Shown: positions 1 to 7,911 of the stretch, one piece after another
Numbering within the stretch: position 1 is the stretch's first letter
Layout of the letters: each line of letters opens with the position of its first letter
Origin: Mariniflexile maritimum
Lineage (GTDB): Bacteria > Bacteroidota > Bacteroidia > Flavobacteriales > Flavobacteriaceae
Length of the DNA stretch: 64,000 nucleotides
Direction of reading: 5' to 3'
Assembly: GCF_009746565.1 (NCBI RefSeq)
Contig: NZ_WRPN01000011.1
Span: forward strand, 42,839 to 106,838
Notes under the pieces: generated by a model
The model's input: the letters and a program-made list of their open reading frames with translations, nothing else
Told to the model about the DNA's origin: nothing
The model's database searches: none
Translations under genes and position numbers: made by a program

Positions 1-92
1 TTAAAACAGAAGCTGAGGCTAAAAAGGTGCAAGCAGAAAAAGAAGGAACACTTTATAACTGGGAAGAGCTACTGGCGCATTTAAAACAATAA
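1..92 (+). CDS. C-terminal end of a NosL-like protein (partial)
   Basis: Only the last 29 codons of this gene are in the window, in frame from base 3, ending with TAA at 90-92. The tail reads ..GTLYNWEELLAHLKQ, rich in Lys and Glu upstream. Its stop is 2 bases before the nosD start, so it is in the nos operon. In Bacteroidota the gene directly before nosD is usually nosL, a copper-binding lipoprotein that supplies Cu(I) for the N2O reductase centres. The identity is inferred from position; the tail itself carries no diagnostic motif. Confidence 0.5.
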   Translation, partial: KTEAEAKKVQAEKEGTLYNWEELLAHLKQ

Positions 93-94
93 AC

Positions 95-1330
95 ATGAAC
101 AAAATAGTGCTTTTTTTAGCAGTCATTTTAATGGCTTATCCAAGCTATGCCCAAAAAATTGAGGTATGCGGTACTTGCGCTATACCCTCATTAAAAAAAG
201 GCATCGCTGCGGCAAAGGCGTACGATACCATTATTGTTAAAAAAGGCACTTATAAAGAACATGGCATTATTGTTGACAAACCCTTGACCATCATTGGGGA
301 AAATTACCCAATTATTGATGGGGAAAGAAAGGGCGAGATTATTACCGTTATTTCCGATAATGTAACGGTTGACGGTTTGTTCATCATCAATGTAGGCACC
401 AGTTATACGGAAGATTATGCTGCCATCCGCATCAAGCGGAGTAAACATTTTACCATAAAAAATCTGGTTCTGGAAAAGTTGTTCTTTGGCATTTATTTGG
501 AAAAATCAAGCTACGGAAAGGTGTATCACAACAAAATAGTAGGCGATGCGGTTGAAGAATACAACTCTGGAAACGGCATTCAATTATGGTACAGTAACCA
601 CATTGTTATTGAACATAATTATGTGCAACATGTGCGCGATGGTATTTATTTGGAATTTTCGGATAACTGCCTGATTAAAAATAATGTAAGCGCATTAAAC
701 ATACGCTATGGCCTTCATTTTATGTTTTCAAACAACGATGAATATAGCGACAACACCTTTGAAAACAACGGTGCCGGGGTTGCGGTCATGTTTTCAAAAA
801 AAATAAAAATGCTTAATAATGTGTTTCGCGAAAACTGGGGAACGGCATCATACGGCCTGTTGCTAAAGGAAATAAACGATGCCGAAATTAGGGGCAACAC
901 CTTTGAGGAAAACACCATCGGAATCAATATAGAAGGTTCAAACCGCATTTTATACAAAAACAATAATTTTACCAATAATGGTTGGGCCATCAAGGTACGT
1001 GGCGCCTGCTATACCAACCGTTTTTTGGCGAACAATTTCCTTTACAATTCCTTTGATATTTCATATAACAGCAAGGTGAACGATAATGTGTTCGACCGCA
1101 ATTATTGGAGCAACTATACGGGTTATGATTTGAATAAGGATGGCATTGGCGATGTGCCGTACCGCCCAGTTAAATTGTTTTCGTACATCGTAAACCGAAC
1201 GCCCGAAACCATCATTCTATTGCGCAGTTTGTTTATAGATATTATTGATTTTTCCGAAAAAGTATCGCCCGTTTTCACACCCGATAATTTAATGGACAAC
1301 AACCCTTTAATGAAAAAAAACCTATGGTAA
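95..1330 (+). CDS. nosD: NosD, periplasmic copper-processing beta-helix protein
   Basis: A 411-residue protein with an N-terminal signal peptide (residues 1-19, ending Tyr-Ala-Gln). The body is a right-handed parallel beta helix, visible as repeats of the form N-x-F/I-x-x-N/G-x-x-G-I with many Asn (for example around residues 140-330), as in NosD/CASH-domain proteins. NosD works with the NosFY transporter to mature the CuZ site of nitrous oxide reductase in the periplasm. It begins 2 bases after the NosL-like gene and overlaps nosF by 7 bases, so it is part of one operon. Length matches the family. Confidence 0.93.
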   Translation: MNKIVLFLAVILMAYPSYAQKIEVCGTCAIPSLKKGIAAAKAYDTIIVKKGTYKEHGIIVDKPLTIIGENYPIIDGERKGEIITVISDNVTVDGLFIINVGTSYTEDYAAIRIKRSKHFTIKNLVLEKLFFGIYLEKSSYGKVYHNKIVGDAVEEYNSGNGIQLWYSNHIVIEHNYVQHVRDGIYLEFSDNCLIKNNVSALNIRYGLHFMFSNNDEYSDNTFENNGAGVAVMFSKKIKMLNNVFRENWGTASYGLLLKEINDAEIRGNTFEENTIGINIEGSNRILYKNNNFTNNGWAIKVRGACYTNRFLANNFLYNSFDISYNSKVNDNVFDRNYWSNYTGYDLNKDGIGDVPYRPVKLFSYIVNRTPETIILLRSLFIDIIDFSEKVSPVFTPDNLMDNNPLMKKNLW

Positions 1331-2031
1331 ACATTCAAGATCTACATAAAGCATTTGGCAAAAACCAGGTGTTGAGCGGCGTTAACCTATCCATTAAGGA
1401 AGGAGGGATTTTTGCGGTTCTAGGGCCAAACGGCTCGGGAAAAACCACTTTAATAAAATCTATTTTAGGAATGGTTATCCCTAACAAAGGCAGCATTTCC
1501 ATTCAAGGAAAGCACATAAAAAACAATTCAAGCTATAGGCAACACATTGATTATTTACCACAAATTGCCAACTTCCCAAGCAATTTAAAAGTGAAGGAAT
1601 TGATAAAGATGATCAAGGATTTGCGTGGAAAAACAACCGAGGACGAACGGTTGATACAATTATTCAAGCTAGAGCCTTTTTTGGACAAAAAACTGGGCAC
1701 GCTTTCTGGCGGCACCAAACAAAAAGTAAATTTGGTGCTAACGTTTATGTTTAACAGTCCGCTTATAATTTTAGATGAACCCACCTCGGGGCTCGACCCT
1801 ATTTCGCTCCTTCGTTTGAAAGATTTGATACAGGCCGAAAAAGCCAAGGGAAAAACCATTTTGATAACCTCGCACATTATGAGTTTTGTTGAAGAGATTT
1901 CCGATGAAATCGTGTTCATTTTAGAAGGTAAAATTTATTTTAAAGGCACCGTTTCCGAATTGAAAACCAAAACCAGCCAACCCGATTTTGAACACGCCAT
2001 TGCATCCATTTTAACCGAAAACCATGCTTAA
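1324..2031 (+). CDS. nosF: NosF, ABC transporter ATPase for N2O reductase maturation
   Basis: A 235-residue cytoplasmic ABC ATPase. Walker A is GPNGSGKT at about residues 34-41, the signature is LSGGTKQK, and Walker B with the following loop is LIILDEPTSGLDP. It would power the NosY membrane subunit; the NosDFY complex handles a sulfur or copper species needed for CuZ assembly. The start codon lies inside the end of nosD and the stop overlaps nosY by 8 bases, which implies translational coupling. Confidence 0.93.
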   Translation: MVNIQDLHKAFGKNQVLSGVNLSIKEGGIFAVLGPNGSGKTTLIKSILGMVIPNKGSISIQGKHIKNNSSYRQHIDYLPQIANFPSNLKVKELIKMIKDLRGKTTEDERLIQLFKLEPFLDKKLGTLSGGTKQKVNLVLTFMFNSPLIILDEPTSGLDPISLLRLKDLIQAEKAKGKTILITSHIMSFVEEISDEIVFILEGKIYFKGTVSELKTKTSQPDFEHAIASILTENHA

Positions 2032-2806
2032 AATACTAAAATACAGTTTTTACGATTTAATGCGTAGCCGTTGGAGCTACGTGTATTTTGCCTTTTATTT
2101 ATTATTGGGCGTTGTACTTTTGTTTTTAAACAACGATTTATCAAAGGCGGTCATTACTTTAATGAACGTTATTATCGTTTTAGTACCGCTTATAGGCACT
2201 ATTTTTGGCGTGATGTACTATTATAATTCCAAGGAATTTACCGAACTTTTGCTCGCACAGCCATTAAAACGATCGTCCATATTCTTGGGTCAGTACTTGG
2301 GTGTGGCCTTATCGCTTTCCATGAGCTTGATTTTAGGTTTGGGGCTTCCGTTTATATTTTATGGGTTGTTTAAAAGTACGGCCATTTGGGACTTTTCATT
2401 ATTGCTCGTTACCGGTACTTTTTTAACTTTTATATTTACGGCATTGGCCTTTAATATTGCCCTTTCAAACGAAAATAAGATTAAAGGGTTTGGTTATGCC
2501 ATTTTAATGTGGCTGTTTTTAGGGATTATTTACGATGGTTTGTTTTTAATGTCGCTCGTTTTATTTGAAGATTATCCGTTAGATAAAATTTCGCTCATAG
2601 GCACCATGCTCAATCCCATCGATTTATCGCGCACGCTCATTCTTTTAAAACTGGATATTTCAGCACTGTTAGGCTATACAGGCGCTGTATTTAAACAGTT
2701 TTTTGGCACCAATTTTGGGCTCGTTATTTCGTTCGGCATGTTGGTATTATGGGTTGTTTCCCCTTTAATGAGAATCATATTTAAGTCGAAACGAAAAGAT
2801 TTCTAA
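2024..2806 (+). CDS. nosY: NosY, ABC-2 type permease
   Basis: A 260-residue inner-membrane protein with about six hydrophobic segments (near residues 20-36, 45-66, 90-112, 124-145, 158-178 and 230-250), the size and layout of NosY-type ABC-2 permeases. It partners NosF (overlap of 8 bases) and NosD. It is the last gene of the nos run: 59 bases follow before the next start, and these contain a separate promoter. Confidence 0.92.
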   Translation: MLKILKYSFYDLMRSRWSYVYFAFYLLLGVVLLFLNNDLSKAVITLMNVIIVLVPLIGTIFGVMYYYNSKEFTELLLAQPLKRSSIFLGQYLGVALSLSMSLILGLGLPFIFYGLFKSTAIWDFSLLLVTGTFLTFIFTALAFNIALSNENKIKGFGYAILMWLFLGIIYDGLFLMSLVLFEDYPLDKISLIGTMLNPIDLSRTLILLKLDISALLGYTGAVFKQFFGTNFGLVISFGMLVLWVVSPLMRIIFKSKRKDF

Positions 2807-2817
2807 TAGAAACAATA

Positions 2818-2861
2818 TTTGATTTTGGTCATATTTCATAAATAAAAAAACTCTAATTTTG
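2818..2861 (+). promoter_or_regulatory. Promoter with CRP/FNR-type palindrome before the copper-uptake unit
   Basis: TTTGA-N6-TCATA at 2818-2833 (TGA-N6-TCA core at 2820-2831) has the spacing of CRP/FNR-family operators. A TAATTTTG -7 box sits at 2854-2861, only 4 bases before the ATG at 2866. The centre of the palindrome is about 36 bp from the end of the -7 box, the same geometry as before nirK. A TTTG -33 element at the usual 19-20 bp spacing is absent, as expected for an activator-dependent promoter. The role is inferred. Confidence 0.55.
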
Positions 2862-2865
2862 AGGC

Positions 2866-3261
2866 ATGATTTCAGCATTAGCCCATAAAATAACTGCACT
2901 TGTTTTTGTGTTTATATTATTTGCACAAAATATAAGCACGCTCGTTATTATTGGTGAATTTGTTGTAAATCAAGATTTTATTGCAAAAAACTTGTGCGTA
3001 CAAAAAGAAAATCAGCAGGGTTGTAATGGCAAATGTCATTTAATGAAAGAATTAAAGGACAGCGATACCGATTCCAAAACCACCATTCCCGTTAAGGAAA
3101 CCCGCCGTTTTTCATTGGATGCGTTCTGCCTGTTCGATATTAAAAGTATGGAAAGCAACCATTCTATTTATAAAGATTTGCGTTTCGGCTTAACCAAAAA
3201 TTCGGCAAATCTTATCGTAACCTATTTTGATATAGATACGCCACCCCCTATTATTTCTTGA
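2866..3261 (+). CDS. Small Cys-containing membrane-anchored protein of a copper-uptake unit
   Basis: A 131-residue protein with an N-terminal hydrophobic stretch (about residues 11-34) followed by a motif CVQKENQQGCNGKCHLMKEL (residues 45-64) containing three Cys, one His and one Met, suited to binding a soft metal such as copper. The rest is polar and ends in DTPPPIIS. Small proteins with an N-G-K-C-H-L motif are common in Flavobacteriia, but I know of no assigned function. The neighbours are a Met-rich lipoprotein and an OprC-like TonB receptor, so a role in copper acquisition for NosZ and NirK is the best inference. Confidence 0.6.
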   Translation: MISALAHKITALVFVFILFAQNISTLVIIGEFVVNQDFIAKNLCVQKENQQGCNGKCHLMKELKDSDTDSKTTIPVKETRRFSLDAFCLFDIKSMESNHSIYKDLRFGLTKNSANLIVTYFDIDTPPPIIS

Positions 3262-3438
3262 TTTTTTAGCTTTTTGATGGTCGTTTAGCACTATCCATTT
3301 TTTTTCTGAAGTTACAATCGGAACAGAAAAGCTACACCCATTCTATAAACCAAGGGGCACCATTAATTTTTCGCAGTAGGCCGATGGATGGATGGTGTGC
3401 CATTGCAAATCATTTTATAAAATCAATAAATAATTACC

Positions 3439-4278
3439 ATGAAAATTAAATATATCATTCCCATTTTAATCATCTCACTATTTTCAGTAGCGTGCTCAAC
3501 CGACGATGATACTGATGTAAACGAACTGGAAGGACTTACAAAAGTGCAGGAACTATCAAACAATACACATTCTATTGAACTATATACTGCAAACGGACAA
3601 TTTTCAACAGGCTATAATGCCATAAGCATCCGTATTAAGGATAACGTTTCAAACACGTACATCGAAAATGCATCGCTTACTTGGAACCCGGTGATGCAAA
3701 TGCCCACTATGCAACATTCCTGCCCAAAATCAACCGTTGCAAAAGTTTCAGGGAAAACAACGGTTTATGAAGGCTACATCATTTATCAAATGGCAAATTT
3801 AGATGGTTCAGGTTGGTCCTTGTCCGTAAATTATACCGTAAATGGCGTAAGTTATGATGCTACCGGTACCATTGTAGTTAAACAGGCGGCCAAACAAAAC
3901 GTAACCAGCTTTATGGGTAGCGATAACAAACGCTATATTATAGCCTTATTAGAGCCAAAAATGCCCAAAATAGGCAACAATAAAATGGTTGTTGGTTTGT
4001 ACAAAATGGAAAACATGATGTCGTTCCCCGTGGTTGAAAACTATACCATTACCCTAGACCCACGAATGCCAAGTATGGAAAACCACAGCTCGCCAAATAA
4101 CACCGATTTAACTTATAAGGCTGATGATACCATGTACCATGGCAACCTATCGCTTACCATGACGGGCTATTGGGTACTAAATTTAAAACTTCTAAATGCC
4201 CAAAACGAGGTGTTAAAAGGCGAGAATATAACCCTGGAAACCGTTAAAAGCTCGCTGTATTTAGAATTGGAGTTTTAA
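3439..4278 (+). CDS. Met/His-containing lipoprotein, probable periplasmic copper-handling protein
   Basis: A 279-residue lipoprotein: the signal peptide ends in a lipobox around Cys19 (..FSVACSTDDD). Two similar beta-rich halves follow. The first contains a metal-type cluster NPVMQMPTMQHSCPKS (about residues 85-100) and the second MPKIGNNKM and DPRMPSMENHSSP. Met- and His-rich clusters in two tandem beta-sandwich (YtkA/FixH-like) domains suggest copper binding. It sits between the small Cys protein and the TonB receptor, as a surface or periplasmic partner of the receptor. The domain assignment is tentative; lipidation is clear. Confidence 0.65.
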   Translation: MKIKYIIPILIISLFSVACSTDDDTDVNELEGLTKVQELSNNTHSIELYTANGQFSTGYNAISIRIKDNVSNTYIENASLTWNPVMQMPTMQHSCPKSTVAKVSGKTTVYEGYIIYQMANLDGSGWSLSVNYTVNGVSYDATGTIVVKQAAKQNVTSFMGSDNKRYIIALLEPKMPKIGNNKMVVGLYKMENMMSFPVVENYTITLDPRMPSMENHSSPNNTDLTYKADDTMYHGNLSLTMTGYWVLNLKLLNAQNEVLKGENITLETVKSSLYLELEF

Positions 4279-4299
4279 AGCCTTTTTTTCATTATCACA

Positions 4300-4335
4300 A
4301 CAGGTACGTTGATTGGCAATTTTCAACGTATCTGT
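4300..4335 (+). terminator. Stem-loop before the TonB receptor gene (attenuator or terminator)
   Basis: A 13-bp stem (4300-4312 pairing with 4323-4335, one mismatch; arms ACAGGTACGTTGA and TCAACGTATCTGT) with a 10-base loop, followed by TTTAAAAAA. It lies between the lipoprotein stop and the receptor start, so it may lower the receptor's expression relative to the upstream genes, or protect mRNA ends. Confidence 0.55.
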
Positions 4336-4351
4336 TTAAAAAATCATAGCA

Positions 4352-6352
4352 ATGAAAAAGTTTATCATTTTTGGGGTTTGTGTTTTATCGAGTATCTTAC
4401 TAAATGCCCAAGAACCAGAATATACTACTAAAAAAGACACCACAAAACTTAGTGAAATTACTGTTTTGGGCAGGCACACATTAAGCAATTACAGGCAAGA
4501 AAAAACCCTGTCGAGCATTGATGATTATTTAGAAAAATCGAATAAAATAACCATGATAAAACGTGGTGGCTATGCTTGGGAAGCTTCTATGAACAATATG
4601 AACAGCAACCAATTATCTGTAACCATTGATGGGATGCAAATCTTTGGAGCCTGTACCGACAAAATGGACCCCATTACCTCGTATGTAGATGTGTCAAATT
4701 TGGAAAAAGTCACTGTTCAATCGGGGCAAGAAGGTACTGAAAACGGGCATTGCCTAGGCGGCGGTATTGATTTGCAATTGCCAACCCCGTCCTTTAATGG
4801 AAGTGGTTTAAAAACCACCGCCGATTTGGGTTACGAAACCAACGGCAACTATAAAACTGCAGGTATGGATATGGCATACAGTGGCAACACATTTTACATC
4901 AATGCCGATGGTATTTACAGAAAATCGGATAATTACGATGCTGGCGGCAACAAGGAAGTCTTGTACTCGCAATTTGAAAAGTATAACATCTCTTTACAAA
5001 GCGGTTATAAACTGAACGAAAATGAATCGTTGGACGCCAACGTTATATATGATAGAGCTACCGATGTAGGTTACCCCGCTTTGCCCATGGACGTTTCGCT
5101 GGCGGAAGCGTTGATTGCCTCGGTTTCCCATAATTACCAAAACGATTCTACCTTTATAAAATCGTTGGAAACCAAATTGTACTTTAATACCATCACCCAC
5201 ATCATGGACGATTCAAAGCGCCCCATAGTGCCCATTCGCATGGATATGCCGGGGTGGAGCGATACTTACGGTTTTTATAGCAAAGCGACCATAAAAAAGA
5301 ATAACCATAACATGTTGGTAAACCTTAACGGGTTTTACAACAAATCGCTGGCAGAAATGACCATGTACCCCAACAATCCCAACGAATCCCCAATGTTTAT
5401 GTACACATGGCCAGATATCCGTACACTTTACACTGGTCTCTATGTGAAGGATGCCATAGCAATAAATGCCCTTGAAACCCTGTCGGCATCCATTCGTATG
5501 GGATTCCATCAAAACAAAATTGCCAAAGCGGCAGGTGTGGAAAGTCTGCAAATTTTCTATCCAAATATCACCGATTCCAAAAACCGATTACTTACCAGTT
5601 TTTCAGGTAATTACCAACTTAAAAAAGAACTATTCGATGTGGCGTTGGGTGTAGGTTACGGCGAAAGAGCACCCACCGTAAGCGAAGGTTATGGCTTCTA
5701 TCTTTTCAATAGTTTTGAAAATTTCGACTATATAGGCAACCCTAACTTAAAAAACGAAAAAGCCTTGGAAGCTAATTTCAACGCCAACTTTCATAAAAAC
5801 AACCTTCATTTAGGGGTTGAAACGTCCTATTTTCATATCATGAATTATATAATTGGCACTATTAACCCCGCATTAAGTACCATGACAATTGGTGCCAATG
5901 GCGTAAAAATGTATGGCGCACTGGCACACGCCTCTATTTTCGATGTGTATCTCAATGCTTCCTACCAACTATCAAAACCATTTTCAATTAATGGTAGCTT
6001 GGGTTACAATTATGGAACAGGAAGTAATAATAAACCGCTGCCCTTTATTAAACCGTTTTCGTATCTAACCGAAATAAACTATGCTACAATCCGTTTTAAT
6101 GCGGCTTTACAACTGGAAGGCAACGGAAACCAAAGCCAATATAGCAGTTTTTATGGTGAAGATGAAACACCCGGATACGCCGTAATCAATGCAAATTTTG
6201 GCAACGTATTTTATAATCATACAAATAAAATAGTGCTAAAATATGGGGTAGAGAACCTCTTGGACACCAACTATTCCAGTTATGCCGATTGGAACAATAT
6301 TCCGCGACAAGGACGCAATTTTTATATAAACCTATCGTATATTTTGCCATAG
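4352..6352 (+). CDS. OprC/NosA-like TonB-dependent copper receptor
   Basis: A 666-residue outer-membrane protein with a signal peptide (to Ala-Gln at 19-20), a plug domain (about 35-145) and a beta barrel ending in an aromatic/hydrophobic strand (..INLSYILP). The plug carries CTDKM (Cys101, Met105) in IFGACTDKMDP, and the barrel carries HIM (His283, Met285). This reproduces the CxxxM plus HxM copper-binding pair described for OprC, the homologue of NosA needed for copper supply to N2O reductase in Pseudomonas. The location beside nosDFY supports copper import for denitrification. No CarboxypepD-like N-terminal extension is seen, unlike SusC-type receptors. Confidence 0.85.
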   Translation: MKKFIIFGVCVLSSILLNAQEPEYTTKKDTTKLSEITVLGRHTLSNYRQEKTLSSIDDYLEKSNKITMIKRGGYAWEASMNNMNSNQLSVTIDGMQIFGACTDKMDPITSYVDVSNLEKVTVQSGQEGTENGHCLGGGIDLQLPTPSFNGSGLKTTADLGYETNGNYKTAGMDMAYSGNTFYINADGIYRKSDNYDAGGNKEVLYSQFEKYNISLQSGYKLNENESLDANVIYDRATDVGYPALPMDVSLAEALIASVSHNYQNDSTFIKSLETKLYFNTITHIMDDSKRPIVPIRMDMPGWSDTYGFYSKATIKKNNHNMLVNLNGFYNKSLAEMTMYPNNPNESPMFMYTWPDIRTLYTGLYVKDAIAINALETLSASIRMGFHQNKIAKAAGVESLQIFYPNITDSKNRLLTSFSGNYQLKKELFDVALGVGYGERAPTVSEGYGFYLFNSFENFDYIGNPNLKNEKALEANFNANFHKNNLHLGVETSYFHIMNYIIGTINPALSTMTIGANGVKMYGALAHASIFDVYLNASYQLSKPFSINGSLGYNYGTGSNNKPLPFIKPFSYLTEINYATIRFNAALQLEGNGNQSQYSSFYGEDETPGYAVINANFGNVFYNHTNKIVLKYGVENLLDTNYSSYADWNNIPRQGRNFYINLSYILP

Positions 6353-6380
6353 CATCACGCTTTGCAACTAAAAATTTAAC

Positions 6381-6425
6381 GCCCAACACCAAATGCTTTT
6401 CGTGCCATTGTTGTTGGGCTTTTTT
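6381..6425 (+). terminator. Rho-independent terminator after the TonB receptor
   Basis: GCCCAACA (6381-6388) pairs with TGTTGGGC (6412-6419), followed by six T residues. It closes the copper-uptake unit. The stretch 6426-6642 has no gene; it is AT-rich and leads to the toxin-antitoxin pair. Confidence 0.8.
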
Positions 6426-6642
6426 GCTGCCATAACGTGTTTGTATACGGTTTTTTGCATAGATTAAGAACCTAATGTAGCAAATAAAAACCGATTAGAA
6501 AATCCACGAGGATTCTCGTAATTAGGCTAGAACCAAGCAATAAATTATATACGGCAATAGTTTTTAAAATTTAACATCAAATTGTAAGGTCGTTTCGTTT
6601 ATTTCGTTTAATATTGTATAGAGTTAACTAAAAACAGCGACA

Positions 6643-7098
6643 ATGGAAACTTATAATAATATTAATAAACCATCAAAAGATGAGCAAAAACTAGCTCTAG
6701 AATCCTATGATACCTTAGCTTCTGTAATTGAACAGTTGAAGTCAGAAAACCCAGAGATTGAAATCGAAGAGACAGAGGAGAGGATTAAAATCCCTTTAAG
6801 TGCTTTAAAATTTTTGGGTGATATATTAAAGACAATGAGCCAAGGAAAACCATTTTCTTTAGTTCCTGTAGCTACTGAAGTTACAACTCAAAAAGCCGCA
6901 GAAATAATTGGTTGTTCAAGACCTCATTTAGTTAAGTTACTTGAAGAAGGTGAAATAGAATATACTAAAGTTGGAAAACATAGAAGGGTTAAGTTTGAAG
7001 ATGTTATGAGATATAAAAGGAGAATGAAGAAAATTCAGAAACAAAATATTATTGATATAATGAAGTCGGACGAAGAATTAGGAATTTATGATTCATAG
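6643..7098 (+). CDS. HTH-domain antitoxin of a PIN-type toxin-antitoxin pair
   Basis: A 151-residue protein. The N-terminal half is acidic and helical; residues about 85-135 form an excisionase/MerR-like helix-turn-helix (TTQKAAEIIGCSRPHLVKLLEEGEI followed by a basic wing KVGKHRRVKFEDV). It overlaps the PIN gene by 11 bases. Antitoxins of this kind bind the toxin and autoregulate the operon. AT content and A-rich codon choice are higher than in the flanking denitrification genes, suggesting recent acquisition. Confidence 0.8.
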   Translation: METYNNINKPSKDEQKLALESYDTLASVIEQLKSENPEIEIEETEERIKIPLSALKFLGDILKTMSQGKPFSLVPVATEVTTQKAAEIIGCSRPHLVKLLEEGEIEYTKVGKHRRVKFEDVMRYKRRMKKIQKQNIIDIMKSDEELGIYDS

Positions 7099-7651
7099 TG
7101 TAAGATTTAAATGTGTTTTAGATACTAATGTAATTTATCCAATCGAAATTAGGGATTTATTATTTTGGTTTGCTTATTATGAATTGTTCACTCCAAAATG
7201 GAGTGAACATATTTTTGATGAGTGGAGAGATGTAATGATAAGAAAGGGTATAAGCGAAGATGAAGCTAATAAAAGAGTTGAAAAAGCAAATATAGCTTTT
7301 CCAGATGCTCTAGTTAGCAATTATTCTGGCTTGATTAATAGTTTGGAATTACCTGACCCTAAAGATAGACACGTTCTTGCAGCAGCAATTAAGACAAACG
7401 CAAATGTCATTGTTACTAATAATATTAAAGATTTTCCAAAAAATTATTTAGCTTCTTTTGGATTAACAGTGAAAACGGCTGATGATTTTTTAACAGACAT
7501 AATTGATTTAAATCCAGAGCAAGCAGTCAAAGCTTTTAAGCAATTGGTACTAAATAGAAGAAATCCAGATTTGGATGAATTTCAAGTTTTGGATATTTTA
7601 AGAAATAGGGGGTTGAAAGATACTGCCGATTTTCTACATTCTCAATTGTAG
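7088..7651 (+). CDS. PIN-domain toxin (VapC-like RNase)
   Basis: A 187-residue protein starting inside the antitoxin gene. PIN motifs are visible: LDTNVIYP near residue 12 (first Asp), a conserved acidic residue in the HIFDEW region near 45, and DPKDRHVLAAA with a later VTNNIKDF (final acidic cluster). PIN toxins cleave RNA with a divalent metal and are blocked by their partner. The C-terminal about 45 residues extend beyond the minimal PIN fold. Confidence 0.82.
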   Translation: MIHSVRFKCVLDTNVIYPIEIRDLLFWFAYYELFTPKWSEHIFDEWRDVMIRKGISEDEANKRVEKANIAFPDALVSNYSGLINSLELPDPKDRHVLAAAIKTNANVIVTNNIKDFPKNYLASFGLTVKTADDFLTDIIDLNPEQAVKAFKQLVLNRRNPDLDEFQVLDILRNRGLKDTADFLHSQL

Positions 7652-7792
7652 TGAAATTATTGCCATAGTAAGCACTAACAAGCATAAAACCACCTGTTTT
7701 TATCGGTTTTAAAATCTTAAAGAAACTTTAAACTACCCACATTTCTGGGATTTCTAATTCAAAAGTTTTAATTTTATTGATATTTCAATTTA

Positions 7793-7837
7793 TATGACAA
7801 ATATCATATTCTTAAACTGGCGCAACATATATTTTTG
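7793..7837 (+). promoter_or_regulatory. nirK promoter with CRP/FNR-type palindrome
   Basis: TATGA-N6-TCATA at 7793-7808 has CRP/FNR half-site spacing. A TATTTTTG -7 box lies at 7830-7837, putting the palindrome centre about 40 bp upstream of the expected start of transcription, as in class II activation. A second TATTTTTG box occurs at 7852-7859, and another inverted repeat TTGA-N4-TCAA at 7777-7788. No TTTG -33 box is at standard spacing. The rest of 7652-7911 shows no gene. Confidence 0.6.
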
Positions 7838-7911
7838 ACCTGTAAAAAAGATATTTTTGTCTTATTTAAAAACCAATGCACCAATTAATAACACTAAAAC
7901 AAAAAATTAAA

